A DNA stretch of 64,000 nt, from the NCBI GenBank assembly GCA_030052745.1, contig JANBVO010000031.1:310001-374000 (forward strand). The letters are read 5' to 3'. Positions 1 through 11,397 of the stretch are shown one piece after another (the stretch's first letter is position 1; each line of letters begins with the position of its first letter). The stretch comes from Pleurostoma richardsiae. Lineage: Eukaryota > Ascomycota > Sordariomycetes > Calosphaeriales > Pleurostomataceae. The notes beneath the pieces are model-generated. The model saw only the letters and a list, made by a program, of their open reading frames with translations, searched no databases and had not been told where the DNA came from. Made by a program: the position numbers and the translations under genes.

Positions 1-8
1 TTTTACAG

Positions 9-54
9 CCACCTGTACATCGTCCACGACGATGGAGCCATCGACTGGACTTAG
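9..54 (+). CDS. Possible last exon of a gene that begins left of the window
   Basis: The window opens with a pyrimidine-rich tract ending in an AG (bases 7-8), which looks like a splice acceptor. A short open stretch follows, reading HLYIVHDDGAIDWT and then TAG at 52-54. The composition looks protein-like and the acceptor is good. Only 14 residues are visible and I do not recognise the protein, so this could be chance. Confidence 0.3.
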
Positions 55-577
55 TAGGATCAGCTTTTCAGGGCCCGGACTGGTGGCAAACTAAAAGCAT
101 GGGGCGGCTAGTTAGCGGACCTGTCAGATCGTTTGATATCTCGGGAGCCCGACCTCGTTTGCGATGAAGAACCCTCGTGGGGGTAGCTGAAGCCCTGTAT
201 TGTCCATTTCAGGAGATTCTCTTTCCTGTGTCGCCCAATTTCAGAAATATATGCCACGATCTCCCACTTCTAGAGTTATAAACATCAAACACCTTGGTTT
301 TTGGATGTACCGCAAGTCCTCTGTTCCGAACCCTGCGGAATGCGGGTCGCGAAGTTTCCGAGCGCCGGAATTTCAACCTCCTTCCTACTCTAACGCCCGG
401 CTTATGATCCGGTACTGTTAGTCGGCACTTATCAGTGCCGTCAGTTCAAACAAAGATAATATTTCAATGCCGAACAGGCTCCTCTCCTGTCGACATAGAC
501 ACAGATCGCTGCGCTACTCAGATCGCCGAAGTTTTGTGACCACAGTTGCCTATCGTCGAAGTCTTCCGTGAATCTCC
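55..577. other. Intergenic, upstream of homogentisate dioxygenase
   Basis: This is 523 bases before the homogentisate dioxygenase start. A 73-codon ORF on the plus strand (200-421) resembles no known family and has an unremarkable composition. I treat the stretch as promoter and 5' leader. I could not pick out a clear TATA box or a regulator site. Confidence 0.5.
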
Positions 578-1999
578 ATGCCCCACACGCAATTTCAAAC
601 CCCGGAGAGGTACGCTTATCTCCAGGGGTTCGGCGCCTACCATGAGTATGATGGCCCAAGAGACCACAACGCCATAGAAGATGAGCTAACCAACTCCCGC
701 TGCGTAAGAACCGAAGCCGTGAAAGGCGCGTTGCCCATCGGCCAGAACTCGCCTCAAAAGCCCCCACTCGGTCTGTACACAGAGAAGTTGTCTGGGACCG
801 CCTTCACCGCGCCTCGGAACGAGAACCAGCAGAGCTGGCTGTATCGTATTCTCCCTTCAGCAGCACACTCTGCTTTCGAGCTTGTCCACCAAGATGGAGT
901 GTCAAATGACAGCCTCCCGGCTTCTACAACCCTTCACCACGTGCCTAATCAAATGCGCTGGGACCCCTTCGACCTGGACACCTCGAGTGACTGGGTTGGT
1001 GGTCTACATCATGTTGCAGGTGTCGGTGATCCAAGTATGAAGTCCGGAATCGGCATCATGATCTTTGCTGTAGGGAGGGACATGGACGACCACGTAGCGT
1101 TCCATTCGGGCGACGGCGACTTCTTGATCGTGCCCCAGCTCGGGGTTCTCGACATCCAGACTGAGCTGGGCAGGCTATTGGTCCGACCCAACGAGATCGC
1201 CGTTATCCCGAGGGGCATTCGCTATCGCGTTAAAGTCCCAGAGGGACCCGTTAGAGGCTACGTGTTGGAGATATATGAGCAGCATCACTTCACCCTGCCC
1301 GAACTTGGACCAATCGGTTCCAACGGGCTCGCCAACTCCCGGGACTTCCAGATACCAGTTGCGGCTTTTGATGAAGACTGTGAGAATGAATGGCACATCT
1401 TGATCAAGTACGCCAACAAGATCTACAAGGCACGCCAGCAACACACGCCGTTTGATGTCGTAGCTTGGCATGGCCTGTACTATCCCTACAAATATGATCT
1501 CGGTCGGTTCAATGTCATTGGCAGTACGAGCTTTGATCACCCAGATCCGAGCATCTACACCGTCCTTACTGCACAGTCCTCCCGGCCAGGCACCGCTATC
1601 GCGGATTTCGTCATCTTTCCCCCGCGCTGGCTCGTGGCGGAGGACACATTCCGGCCGCCCTGGTACCATCGCAACACCATGTCCGAGTTCATGGGTCTTA
1701 TTTCCGGAGATTATGACGCCAAAGTCGGCGGAGGATTCAAGCCGGCGGGTGCAAGCCTACACAACGTCATGGCATCGCATGGACCGGACAGTGATACTCA
1801 TGAACGGGCCAGCAACGCCGAACTCAAGCCTCAAAAGGTAGGTGAGGGTAGCATGGCATTTATGTTCGAGAGCAGTTTGATGGTGGGCGTAACAGACTGG
1901 GGTTTGAAGAATTGCCGGAAGCTTCAGCCAGACTACAACAAGCATAGTTGGCTGTCCCTAAAGCCACATTTTGTGAGGCCGCAGGAGAGTGGACATTGA
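578..1999 (+). CDS. hmgA: Homogentisate 1,2-dioxygenase
   Basis: This cytosolic non-haem iron enzyme opens the ring of homogentisate to maleylacetoacetate in phenylalanine/tyrosine breakdown. The frame is one uninterrupted exon of 473 residues, within the usual 430-480 range. The N-terminal [12 protein letters not shown] and the C-terminal metal site are clear. The iron ligands of the family appear as His364 in PPWYHRN, Glu370 in MSEFMG and His401 in MASHGPD. The ATG at 578 gives an N-terminus that aligns well with the family. Fumarylacetoacetase follows on the same strand 0.4 kb downstream, so two of the three lower homogentisate-pathway enzymes are adjacent; the isomerase was not found in this window. 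The absence of introns is mildly unusual here. A second, specialised copy elsewhere in the genome cannot be excluded. Confidence 0.95.
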   Translation: MPHTQFQTPERYAYLQGFGAYHEYDGPRDHNAIEDELTNSRCVRTEAVKGALPIGQNSPQKPPLGLYTEKLSGTAFTAPRNENQQSWLYRILPSAAHSAFELVHQDGVSNDSLPASTTLHHVPNQMRWDPFDLDTSSDWVGGLHHVAGVGDPSMKSGIGIMIFAVGRDMDDHVAFHSGDGDFLIVPQLGVLDIQTELGRLLVRPNEIAVIPRGIRYRVKVPEGPVRGYVLEIYEQHHFTLPELGPIGSNGLANSRDFQIPVAAFDEDCENEWHILIKYANKIYKARQQHTPFDVVAWHGLYYPYKYDLGRFNVIGSTSFDHPDPSIYTVLTAQSSRPGTAIADFVIFPPRWLVAEDTFRPPWYHRNTMSEFMGLISGDYDAKVGGGFKPAGASLHNVMASHGPDSDTHERASNAELKPQKVGEGSMAFMFESSLMVGVTDWGLKNCRKLQPDYNKHSWLSLKPHFVRPQESGH

Positions 2000-2421
2000 G
2001 TCGAGAGCGTATGCGGTAAATCCACAGAAGGTTTCAACTCGATAGCCATAAATCAAATTATCCGTTTTTGCATGCTTCAAACTTGTTCTCATCCCTGCTT
2101 ATCCCCCTTGTTTCCCGAATGGCTGTGAAAGCGTGCCAATGGCCCCGCGGGTCTCTAGTAACTGACGCCTGGTGAGGAGACTGGTAGGTATTACGATGAA
2201 GAATCATCACCTATGCTGATTAATCGAGCAAGATCCGCTAGGAGAGTATGTGACGGAATTTCGGAATTCAGTTCGGTATTTGATATTTCTGTGATATCAA
2301 GCATGTAGGTGATGGATATAAATCAAAGAGGGCTCAAGACAGTGAGTCGATGCCAGATAGCACTACACAACCATCAAGCTGTGATCATCGAAGGCAAGTG
2401 TTTCAAGAAGAATTGATGACA
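2000..2421. promoter_or_regulatory. Intergenic hmgA-fahA with TATA-like element
   Basis: This 422-base stretch holds the end of hmgA and the promoter of the fumarylacetoacetase gene. A TATAAAT element lies at 2317-2323, about 100 bases before the preferred start codon at 2422. That is a plausible core-promoter distance for a fungus. No gene is seen in the stretch. In-frame ATGs at 2350 and 2416 would add 24 or 2 residues to the downstream protein. Confidence 0.45.
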
Positions 2422-3785
2422 ATGTCGCTCCTACGGTCCTGGTTGAACGTGCCTAAGGAGTCGCATTTCTCATTGAAATGCCTCCCGTTCGGAATCATAT
2501 CAAGTCCGTCAGACACGTCGAGAAGAGTCGGGGTCGCCATCGGAACTTCAGTCCTCGACCTCAAGGCTTTTGCCCTCGGTGGAGGGTTCTCAAAGCTTCT
2601 CGAGGTCCAAGACCACTTTAATGTGTTCGAGGAAGACACGTTGAATGGCTTTGCCGCCCTCGGTCAAGACATCCACCGTGCTGTGCGTCGCTATCTCCAG
2701 AACATCCTCAGCACCGAGACCAACCACGCAGCGCTCCTCAAAGACAATGCAGCTCTGCGTGAGAAGGCAATCCTCCCGTTGTCTAGCGTCTCTATGCACC
2801 TCCCAATGCGGATTGGTGATTACACGGACTTCTACGCCGGCATTCGGCACGCATTCACTGTCGGCACAATCTTGCGAGGTGCCGATAAAGCCTTGCAACC
2901 GAATTATAAACACATCCCCGTTGCCTATCATGGGCGAGCATCTTCCATAGTCGTGTCGGGAACGCCCATTCGGCGGCCTGGAGGACAGGTCTGCCCTCCA
3001 GGAACTTCCGATCCAATCTTCTCGCCTTGCAAGCGACTCGATATTGAATTGGAGATGGCGGCTTTGTTGTGCCGTCCGAGTGAGCTTGGGACGCCGGTCC
3101 CCGTCAACCAAGCAAGCTCGTACGTATTCGGTTACGTCTTGATGAACGACTGGTCTGCGCGTGATATCCAGGCCTGGGAATACGTGCCCCTGGGCCCATT
3201 CACCGCGAAGAACTTTGGGACCACGGTCAGCCCTTGGGTAGTGCTGGCGGATGCACTTGAACCCTACAGGACTCAGGCTCTGCCAAACGAGACCAAATTA
3301 CAGTCATACCTCCAGGAGGAGAGGAAAGACTCCGTGTTTGACATCAAACTGAAGGTCGAACTAAAAAGTAGGTGGCACCACCCATTCTGTTTCCTTTTCC
3401 CTATAATTCGACTTTGTGATGGCTCTGCTGACAAAGTGATACAGCGGCTTCGGGTGGCGCCATGACGTTGTCACAAACAAACGCCTCCAACCTTCTGTGG
3501 TCGTTCCCGCAGATGATTGCTCATCATACCATAACGGGGTGTAATCTCAACGTTGGCGACCTCCTGGGTTCCGGGACAATTAGCGGGCCGGATGCTGGGA
3601 CGCAGGGGTCTCTCCTAGAGGCCAACAAGGGCGGTAAGACACCGATTAAACTGCCTAATGGGGAGTCTCGGGTGTTTTTGGAGGACGGCGACACGGTCCG
3701 GATCAGCGGTTGGGCAGGCGACGAAGAGAGTGGATACGTGGGCTTCGGTGACTGCGTCGGACAGATCCTGCCAGCTCTGTCATGA
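2422..3785 (+). CDS. fahA: Fumarylacetoacetase
   Basis: This enzyme hydrolyses fumarylacetoacetate to fumarate and acetoacetate, the last step of the homogentisate pathway. There are two exons, 2422-3367 and 3445-3785, split by a 77-nt GT..AG intron. Splicing restores KVELKTASGGAMT and gives 428 residues, typical for the family. The N-terminal SH3-like part reads SWLNVPKESHFSL. The C-terminal catalytic part shows GDYTDFYAGIRHA, the metal-binding Glu pair in DIELEMAALL, and NDWSARDIQAWEY with its metal-binding Asp. An upstream in-frame ATG at 2350 would add an extension absent from the family, so I prefer 2422 or 2416. The gene follows hmgA in the same direction, as in the known fungal homogentisate clusters of Aspergillus. 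Confidence 0.95.
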
Positions 3786-4065
3786 ATCAGAGGACACGAG
3801 ACCAACGATCAAGCCATGGGTAGAGACTAGTTGCTATCAACTTGCTGTGCTGCCATAGAACTCAATTTCGTAGATATGAAACTCGGCTTAGATCAAGACA
3901 TAATGGCAAATACGGACAGATACGCGGAACCGTAGGTAAAATGATTCGGAATGCAGCTGCGGAATTTCCACAAATCCAGTCCTCCATGTTGCTAAATATT
4001 ACTCCATGCACAGATCCCCGGGCCATGTTTAACAAGAAAGATACCGCATAACACCAGAATTAGCA

Positions 4066-4668
4066 ATGGAGAAGTTCAGCAGCCCTGTGACAGAACTGGT
4101 CGAAATTCCCCTTCGCGTCCCCTTTGAGGAATTCTTGAATGTCTTCGCCGCAGAACTAGAGCCCGTCCTGCTGGCGCAGCCAGGGATCATCTCAATCCTG
4201 ACGGGCATGAAGATTCCAACAAGTGACAAAGACAGCTTCTTTGCCATATCCTTAACCCAGTGGGAGACTATGGATGCGCATGGGGCGTTTCTGAAGAGCA
4301 CCTCCGCAGGAACGTTCTTTGAAAGGCTACAGTCCTTGACCAGCGGATCGCCGACAATCGAGCATTATTACTTGGGACGATTCAAACAACCAGCTCTGAA
4401 GAGCACCCACTCCCAGGTTTTCAAATCCGACATGCTCGAGAGCCGACCTCAGCAGACGATATTCAGTCGACATGTTGGAGCATGTGGGCAGGGAACAGGG
4501 GCGATGGGACCTTGCTTGGAGGTTGAGACAAGGAAAACGTTGGTCTTGTTCGGCAGTCAGCCGCTGTTTGACGCAGCTGCCGACATCGACAATCTCGACG
4601 CATCGCTCAAGTCGTACACGGTTGCGTGGCGCAGGACTGGCACCGGAAGAATATCACACAGCCTATGA
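4066..4668 (+). CDS. Small ABM-like (dimeric alpha/beta barrel) protein
   Basis: This is a 200-residue single-exon protein. The first half (about 10-105) resembles antibiotic-biosynthesis-monooxygenase/EthD-type ferredoxin-like domains. It has alternating beta and helix, the QPGIISILTGMK stretch, a central SLTQWETMDAHGAF (the usual W plus helix) and a final EHYYLGRF strand. The second half has a less clear pattern and could be a second, degenerate copy. Members of this fold act as cofactor-free oxygenases or small-ligand binders, but no specific reaction can be assigned. It follows fahA by 280 bases on the same strand and converges with the cyclase gene. A role in aromatic catabolism is suggested only by that position. 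Confidence 0.6.
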   Translation: MEKFSSPVTELVEIPLRVPFEEFLNVFAAELEPVLLAQPGIISILTGMKIPTSDKDSFFAISLTQWETMDAHGAFLKSTSAGTFFERLQSLTSGSPTIEHYYLGRFKQPALKSTHSQVFKSDMLESRPQQTIFSRHVGACGQGTGAMGPCLEVETRKTLVLFGSQPLFDAAADIDNLDASLKSYTVAWRRTGTGRISHSL

Positions 4669-4874
4669 TGAGAATCCCACCTCAAAGACAATGTAATGAT
4701 TGACCGCGCTTCGATAGAAGCTGTCTCCATAGGGTAGAAATATTGCATGTGGACTCCTTTTCCGCGGCCTTTCGTTCCATTGCTTCCTTATTTCAGATAT
4801 CCAATCGTGGAAAGCAAGCCAAAGCAGCAAGGAATGAGAAACACCGAGACTTGAATGGGAAGGGCGATGATTTC

Positions 4875-6081
4875 CTAGACCACAGCTATCATATTTGCGG
4901 GACTCGCTACCCCACCGTGCACATTCAGAGGACAAGACGAGAGGAAGAAACTCCAGCGCTTTCGCTCTCGACACCAACCTGCTAGATCCTCGAGCCAAAG
5001 CAACTCGGCAATCGGGCAGCCCCAGCCAGCAATCAGGACTTCATGGAAGCAGAAACCCGCATTCTCGTCGACCGGGAACACCTCCCAGCCAGGACAGTCA
5101 CCGCCCACGGCAGCGAATTTGGCGTCCCACAGCCACTGCAGAAGCCTGATGTCCTGCTTCACGCCGCAAGATGCTGGCGGCCATGCTTCTCCCACTTCGC
5201 GCTCCTGATCTTCGCTGAGACCGTAGTATCTTGCTGAAAACCCCAACCGAATGAGAAGGATATCGCCTGGCCGCGGCTCCAGGTTGTCTGCCGAGACCTG
5301 TTGCTGCCACCGGAAGCATGCCATCAAGTCGTCGAATGAGACGCCATACGAGCTGGTGGGATCGTACACCTTGCCCTGGGCCTCAGCATACGACCAGTAA
5401 TCAATCAAGATTCCTCGACCAGTGACGCAGCCCGCCTTGTGCCACCAGTGGATACCGAGTTTGCCTTCGGGCGCATCAACAATATCCTCGCGGGTGGTCC
5501 TATTGTAGAAGAGTTGCTCCTTTTGGTAGGCAAAGTGGCGCAGGCCATCCCACTGAGTGCTTTTCTGCGTGTTAAACACCAGCTGCACGTATCCTGTGAG
5601 CAAGCAGCCATACCATCTGCAGCCACTTCATACTCACCGTATCATCAAATACGTGTCCCGAACCGACTATGGAGTGCTCGAATGCATGCTTATGTCGCCC
5701 AAATCCTGGAGTTTTCGGCTCACTCATGCACCAGCTAGTAGTAAAGTATGTCAGTCAGATCAGGCAAATATAGACAGGACCAAATTGAATATGGATAAAG
5801 ATTTATTGTAGCGAGACGAAACCCTACTTCAAGCTGAACCGGCATCCTTCTTGTATTTCCGAGGCTGCCTTCTTCACTGTCGTTGGCGACAGCCAGTTCT
5901 ATTATTTATTGTAAGTACATACGAAGATGCTTTCTTGCATGTAGATATGGAGCATCACCAATGTTCCCAGATGGTCATCTTTCCCCCAGAGTCCCCAGGC
6001 AGAGTATGGAGGATCGTTTTCCCCCATTGGGAGATTATCGAAGGCCGGTACATTGATTTGGGACGGATCGATTGATCCCAT
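4875..6081 (-). CDS. Cyclase family protein (kynurenine formamidase fold)
   Basis: I assemble four exons on the minus strand: 6081-5959, 5898-5828, 5734-5638 and 5582-4875. Introns of 60, 93 and 55 nt all have GT..AG ends. The spliced protein has 332 residues. It opens with MGSIDPSQINVPAF, then SAWGLWGKDDHLGTLNWLSP, the CRFSLNW and KTPGFGR blocks, and FNTQKSTQWDGLRHF. All are landmarks of the fungal cyclase family (PF04199). The Asp/His of the QWDGLRH block and a later GCPIAELLWLEDL are visible. Family members hydrolyse amides or lactones such as N-formylkynurenine, with metal. The substrate here is unknown; aromatic-ring catabolism is plausible from the neighbours. An ORF search alone sees only the last exon. 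Confidence 0.85.
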
Positions 6082-7207
6082 TCTTTCTCTTTGGTGTTTG
6101 GCTTCTGAGAAGTTGAGTCCCTACCGAAAACAGGGTCTCTGGCTAGAATCCTGGATGATATAGGCGGATGTCCCGGAAATCCCGCTCTGGTTCCGCGACC
6201 TGTCGCTCCATTGTAAGTTTCTGGGCAGGACTCTCCTAGCTCTACTAAATTTCAGAGGTCTGAAGATCTGATAGCGTTGCATCGCAGGGAAGGTATGTTC
6301 AAGCTCCTTAAGTCTGTGTCTGTGTACTAGACCCTCCGATGGGTATCGGCGAATCGAGCTCCCATTAGAGGTATTAGCGAAGACGGGATAAACTCACTTG
6401 CACGATGAGTTTGCGCAATTGCTTGGGGCAAAGGCGTAGAAACAACGTGTCAGACGGACAACATGGGCCTCTATAAGTCAATGGGCCAAGACACGGCAAT
6501 GCTGCTCCTCGAGACGTGGCATTGAAACATGGGTTTGAACACTGTCTAAAGCTACAAACATCCCATCATGGGATTGAACCACGGAGTACTCATTTAGAGG
6601 CAGGAATGGGGGCCACTAGGTAGGTTTGGTGCCTGGCCGAGGAGGGCACCGTGGGCGTAGACTAGTGCTGAGCCAGTGGGGAATAGCACTCTGATACGCT
6701 TTGTTCACATCCTGAATGATAGATTTCCTTTCTTACAGTACCCTGGATAACAGCAAGTCGTGCCGCGCTTGATCATAGAGAACTTCAATTTTTGTGTAAA
6801 TATGCCTCAAGAAAAACACGTCACTTTGCCTTTCGTTTATTGTTTCCATTGAAAGCGGTGTTTCCCCTCCCTCGCCGAATTACATTGTTAATTGAGGCTT
6901 GCGGTGGGAAGGAAATGGCGTAGCGGCGGCGACCCCTCGTTGGGCGGAAAGCGCCCCGGAATCTTACCCTGACTTCACGGAAACAGAACGGATGTGCTTT
7001 CCGCGGCATGGTGCATGGAGGACATGACTTTCCGCCGACGAAGCACCCTGTTAGCCACAGGCCAGCATCAGTTCGGCTCAGGCTTCAGTGCACTATTCCC
7101 CAGACCTTAAAGAGCCGTCTTTTAATACTGGCTTACTCCGTCTGATACTCGATTGTACTGTGACTCTGAGCTTGCTGCTCAGTAATAAGGGACGAGAACA
7201 CGAAATC
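6082..7207. other. Intergenic, divergent promoter of cyclase and FAD monooxygenase
   Basis: These 1.1 kb separate two divergently transcribed genes, so the stretch should carry both promoters. The only long frames (for example 6821-7009 on the minus strand) look like chance. A short inverted repeat, CCCATCATGGG, lies near 6571-6581. I see no gene. Confidence 0.5.
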
Positions 7208-8706
7208 ATGCCTGCAACTCCACAACTTCACGTAGTTATAGTGGGGGCTGGCATCGGTGGACTGGGAACTGCACTGGCTATCAGAAATTCCGGTCATCGT
7301 GTCACCGTCTTAGAGCAAGCAGCCGATTTCGTCGAGGTGAGTGAGACGATGACGAACCCAGGGTTGGTATCAGCGCCTTTCTACGCAGTTAACTGACATT
7401 GTCAACCTTGTAGATCGGTGCCGGCGTACAAGTACCTCCTAATGCAGGAAGAGAATTAATACGATGGGGACTCGGTTCACAGATGGATGCGATAAGCTCC
7501 AGGCCGTCACGCATAAACTATCGATCCTGGCGCACAGGAGCGACCGAGGGTTTCACCGATCTATCCAAGCACCCAGAGAAGTACCACGCGCCATACTGGC
7601 AGGTTTACAGACCCGACTATCATACGGTGCTCGTTGAAGCTGCCATAAAAGCAGGTGCAACTGTGCGGAAAGGACAACTAGTTGTCGAGTACAGGCTTGA
7701 GGAGCCGGCTGTGGTACTGGAATCTGGAGAGGTAGTCCATGGCGACCTGATCGTCGCTGCAGATGGCGTCAAGTCCTCCGCGAGGTCGGCTCTGGGCTTG
7801 AATATCGAACCACACGAGACAGGCGACACATGCTTTCGAGCCGTCCTGCCCCGAGAAAGTTTGATCAACGACCCTGAATTGGAAACACTAAGCCGAGATC
7901 CAAATTTTGAACAGTTCCTTGGTCCGGACCACCACATTATTGGGTAAGGTATCCGGGTCTCTCGTACAATTTGCACTACCCTTGCTAATTGGTCATACTA
8001 GCTATAACATGCAGAGAGAGAAAACTTTCAATCTTCTCATGGTGATCCCAGACGACCGGAAGATGAAGGGGTATAAGGCCCCGGCCAACGTTGCCGAGGT
8101 GCGGAAAGCCTATCGAGGCTGGTCTCCGATGTGAGCACCCCTAAAATCATGGACTCCCATCGGAGATGTCACGTCACGGGGTTCCGCGCATATTGACACG
8201 TTCTGTCTAGGGTACAGAAACTGCTCTCCTGCCTCCCGGACGAGATCGAAAAGTGGCGTCTTACAGACCTTCCTGCTATCACAGGCTGGGTTCACCCGAG
8301 TGCGAAGATGGTCCTTATAGGCGATGCTGCTCACGCAACACTGCCTTACCTCGCCCAAGGCGCAGCTATGGCGATTGAGGATGCCGCCGTCCTGGGATAT
8401 GCTCTTTCCCACCTGAAAACTGTTGACGACCTGCCGCGGCTCCTGCAATTCTTCTACCGAACGAGGGTTGGCCGAGCGCACGCGATCCAGCGTGGCAGCT
8501 TCACCAACAGATTTTTCATCCACATGAAGGACGAGGAGATGCTGGCAATGAGGCGCGGGGTGTTCAAGGCCGGCGACTACCCTGGCAGCCCGAACCTGAT
8601 GGGCAACACCATATTCCAGGACTGGCTTTACGGATACGATGCCACCGCAGATGCTGCGCACAGGTGGGAGAGAGAAATGAGCACAGAAACCAGTTCGCGA
8701 TTGTGA
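7208..8706 (+). CDS. FAD-dependent monooxygenase, salicylate-hydroxylase-like
   Basis: This group A flavoprotein monooxygenase has four exons: 7208-7336, 7414-7943, 8002-8130 and 8211-8706. Introns of 77, 58 and 80 nt all have good consensus. The spliced length is 427 residues. The FAD-binding Rossmann motif is VVIVGAGIGGLGTALAI near the N-terminus. IGAGVQVPPNA follows directly after intron 1, and the second FAD motif VLIGDAAHATLPYLAQG is near residue 300. Relatives hydroxylate salicylate, 3-hydroxybenzoate or 6-hydroxynicotinate using NAD(P)H. A ring hydroxylase beside hmgA and fahA could feed a phenolic acid into ring cleavage, but the exact substrate cannot be read. The upstream in-frame start at 7088 would add 40 unaligned residues, so ATG 7208 is preferred. 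Confidence 0.88.
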
Positions 8707-9648
8707 GAGAAATACCTAAAGCCTTTTGGAAGAGATCCTTCTCTTTGCCTAGATCTTTGTACCTCATGTTCCCGAAATACCTACTTATTACGAGGCCAAG
8801 GTCATCTACTTCAGTACTATGACGGCACAACCGACCCCGACTTTATTCGGCCTCGTCGTAAAGCCGTGCACCCCCCCCCCCCCCCCTCCCGACTGCAGCC
8901 TAGGTAGATAGGTAGTTTTCCGATACGTAACTGGAGATTGACCCAGCCAGCCTCTAGTGTACATCTGCACGTAACGGCAGTTGAGTCTTGTAGTGTCGGA
9001 ACCTGATCCTAACCGGGGTAGTAGATGCTGTGTTGAGGTTGCTTCGGGCAGTGAAGGGATCGATCCTAGGCATGATGCTAAGGCCCTCGGGATTGTCTCT
9101 GTGTGGGCAATGAACTGTGTAAGCGGTAAGCACCTAAGTCGCCTTAAGGTTTTAGGGTGCTTATCTACGATCGGCAAATGGCATGATGCAGTACAACCGC
9201 GTACGTAGTACTCCGTACATACTCCGTATTGCCCTGGTTGTCGGCAGTCGCCGTCCCGACGACCGGCCCGGCGCACGCTATCTGGTAGTTATCTACGCGA
9301 CTGACCTATGACACAATCCTCAGACAAACGAAGCACCTGCAGCTCGATATGTCCAGGTGCCTGTGCTAGTGCGTTATCCCATTCGTTCCACCTGCCGTAT
9401 CGGCTTGGACAGATCGGATAGCGACACCGGCAGTGGGGCCGCGGTGATAACGGCTCTCCGCACTACGGGCGCAGTCAGGCAATGTCTCGCTCTACCTTAT
9501 CCGCGGCGGGGAGCTAGAGCTCTCCTGCTCTTTTCTTCTTCTCTTCGTCTTCTTCTTTGCAAAGGGATCAGGCCAGGCGTTTGGTTCCCTCCCTCACCGG
9601 CTGATAACTTCTGTGATTCCGCATCGCGACTTGCCAACAGCAGCAAGC
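8707..9648. other. Intergenic, monooxygenase 3' end to peptidase promoter
   Basis: This is 942 bases with no credible gene. It holds a C16 homopolymer (8871-8886) and two copies of the nine-base motif TACTCCGTA (9209-9217 and 9220-9228). A pyrimidine-rich leader (about 9520-9600) precedes the peptidase start. It marks the boundary between the aromatic-catabolism genes and the conserved housekeeping block. Confidence 0.55.
8871..8886 (+). repeat. C16 homopolymer
   Basis: Sixteen consecutive C residues lie downstream of the FAD monooxygenase gene. The tract is length-unstable in replication and prone to sequencing error, so its exact length is uncertain. Confidence 0.9.
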
Positions 9649-11397
9649 ATGTTGACCAGCGAGAAGCTTCCCCTCGTCGAGGGGCTCCCCGTCGGCGGCC
9701 GGCCGGCGCCGCAGAGCTGCAGCAGCTCCAGCAGAACGGTCCGGCGCTGCGCTGTCCTCCTCGCCAGCGCGCTTTGCCTGTCGGCAGCCTCCTACAACCT
9801 CATGCGCAGCGTGACGCGCGTGATCCCAGGCCATCAGTCACCTGCCCTCGCGGACCAGTGCCCGCAGGTGGCCCCTCTGACCCCGAGCCAGCGGACGTCC
9901 GCGCTGTCCGAGATGGATTCGTACTTCGACACGGTCAAGTTCCGCAACGAGACCGTCGCCCGCATGGCCGGCGCTATCCAGATCCCCAGCCAGTCCTACG
10001 ACGACATGGGCCCCATCGGCGAGGACCCCCGCTGGGACGTCATGTACGACGTGGCCGCGTACCTGGAGAAGACCTTCCCGCTCGTGCATAGCACCCTTAC
10101 TCTGGAGAAGGTCAACACGCACGGCCTGCTGTACACGTGGCAGGGCTCCGACGCGAGCCTCAAGCCGACGGTGCTGATGGCCCACCAGGACGTCGTGCCC
10201 GTCGCCGAGGCCACTGTCGGCCAGTGGACGCACCCGCCCTTCAGCGGCGCCTACGACGGCAAGTACGTGTGGGGTCGCGGCGCGAGCGACTGCAAGAACT
10301 CGCTGATCGGCATCTTCGAGGCCGTCGAGCTGCTCATCGACGCCGGATTCGAGCCGAAGCGGACCACGGTGCTCTCCTTTGGCTTCGACGAGGAGGTCTC
10401 GGGCCCCCAGGGCGCCGGCCACCTTGCGCCGTTCCTGCTTGAGCGCTACGGCAAGGACGGCGCCGCTGTCATCGTTGACGAGGGTGGCAGCTCCTACAGC
10501 GGGTGGGGCACTGTCTTTGCCGCCCCTGGCGTCGGTGAGAAGGGATACATCGACGTTGACATCATTGTGAGGATGCCCGGCGGGCACTCGTCTGTGCCTC
10601 CCGACCACAACGGCATCGGTGTCATGTCGGAGCTCATCACCCTTATCGAGGCGAACCGGTACGAGCCGCACTTCACCGAGGAGAACCCGTTCCTCGGACT
10701 TATGCAGTGTGGCGCCGCGCACAGCCCCGACTTCCCCAAGAAGCTGGAGAAGTTACTGCCTTCTTGGAAGGAGGCGCCCGACGGACACAAGGACGAGCTC
10801 GCGCTGGAGACCGCAAAGCTCGGCCCTGCCGTCAAGTACCTCTTCACGACCTCGGTCGCCGTCGACATCATCGGCGGCGGCGTGAAGGTCAACGCCCTTC
10901 CCGAGCGCACGAAGGCCACAGTCAACCACCGCGTCAACGTGGGCAGCCACCCCTCGGTCGTGCAGGACCGCCTGACGCTGCTGGCCGGCAAGATAGCCGA
11001 CAAGTACAACCTGACCCTGAACGCCTTCACCGACGAGCCCGAGACGCCGTCGTCCATCGTGCTGAAGGTAGCGGGTAAGCCGCTCGAGCCGGCGCCCGTG
11101 ACGCCGACCTCCGTCGACGGCGTGACGCCCTACGGCATCCTCTCGGGGACGACGCGCGCACTGTACGGCGAGGACATCATCATGGCGCCGGGCATCATGA
11201 CTGGCAACACGGATACCAAATTCTACTGGGACCTCACCAAGCACATCTTCCGGTACGTGCCGGGCTGGGACGACGAGCAGGCCTTCATGGACGGCGTCCA
11301 CACGGTCAACGAGAAGCTCAGTGTTTTGGCGCACACGCGCAACGTCAAGTGGTTCTCCATGTTCATCCGCAACATGGACGAGGCGGACCTGGCTTGA
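9649..11397 (+). CDS. M20 family metallopeptidase, carboxypeptidase S-like
   Basis: This is a vacuolar Gly-X carboxypeptidase-type enzyme of 582 residues in one exon. A membrane anchor of about 20 residues (CAVLLASALCLSAASYNLM, about 33-52) follows a short cytosolic tail, as in yeast Cps1. The two-metal M20 site is visible: His179 and Asp181 in LMAHQDVVPV, the bridging Asp214 in WGRGASDCKN, the general base Glu248-Glu249 in FDEEVSG, Asp in IVDEGGSS, and a late His in DGVHTVNE. PGGHSSVPP marks the dimerisation domain. The frame extends 12 codons upstream without an ATG, so ATG 9649 is the start. The GC content and strong codon bias are typical of the housekeeping block. It most likely degrades peptides delivered to the vacuole. 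Confidence 0.92.
   Translation: MLTSEKLPLVEGLPVGGRPAPQSCSSSSRTVRRCAVLLASALCLSAASYNLMRSVTRVIPGHQSPALADQCPQVAPLTPSQRTSALSEMDSYFDTVKFRNETVARMAGAIQIPSQSYDDMGPIGEDPRWDVMYDVAAYLEKTFPLVHSTLTLEKVNTHGLLYTWQGSDASLKPTVLMAHQDVVPVAEATVGQWTHPPFSGAYDGKYVWGRGASDCKNSLIGIFEAVELLIDAGFEPKRTTVLSFGFDEEVSGPQGAGHLAPFLLERYGKDGAAVIVDEGGSSYSGWGTVFAAPGVGEKGYIDVDIIVRMPGGHSSVPPDHNGIGVMSELITLIEANRYEPHFTEENPFLGLMQCGAAHSPDFPKKLEKLLPSWKEAPDGHKDELALETAKLGPAVKYLFTTSVAVDIIGGGVKVNALPERTKATVNHRVNVGSHPSVVQDRLTLLAGKIADKYNLTLNAFTDEPETPSSIVLKVAGKPLEPAPVTPTSVDGVTPYGILSGTTRALYGEDIIMAPGIMTGNTDTKFYWDLTKHIFRYVPGWDDEQAFMDGVHTVNEKLSVLAHTRNVKWFSMFIRNMDEADLA

Noticed and set aside
6551-6640. tRNA-like B box on the minus strand (GGTTCAATCCC with a pairing T-arm near 6566-6590)
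   Set aside because: The expected 5' acceptor strand and anticodon arm are missing. The T-arm match comes from a local palindrome (CCCATCATGGG).
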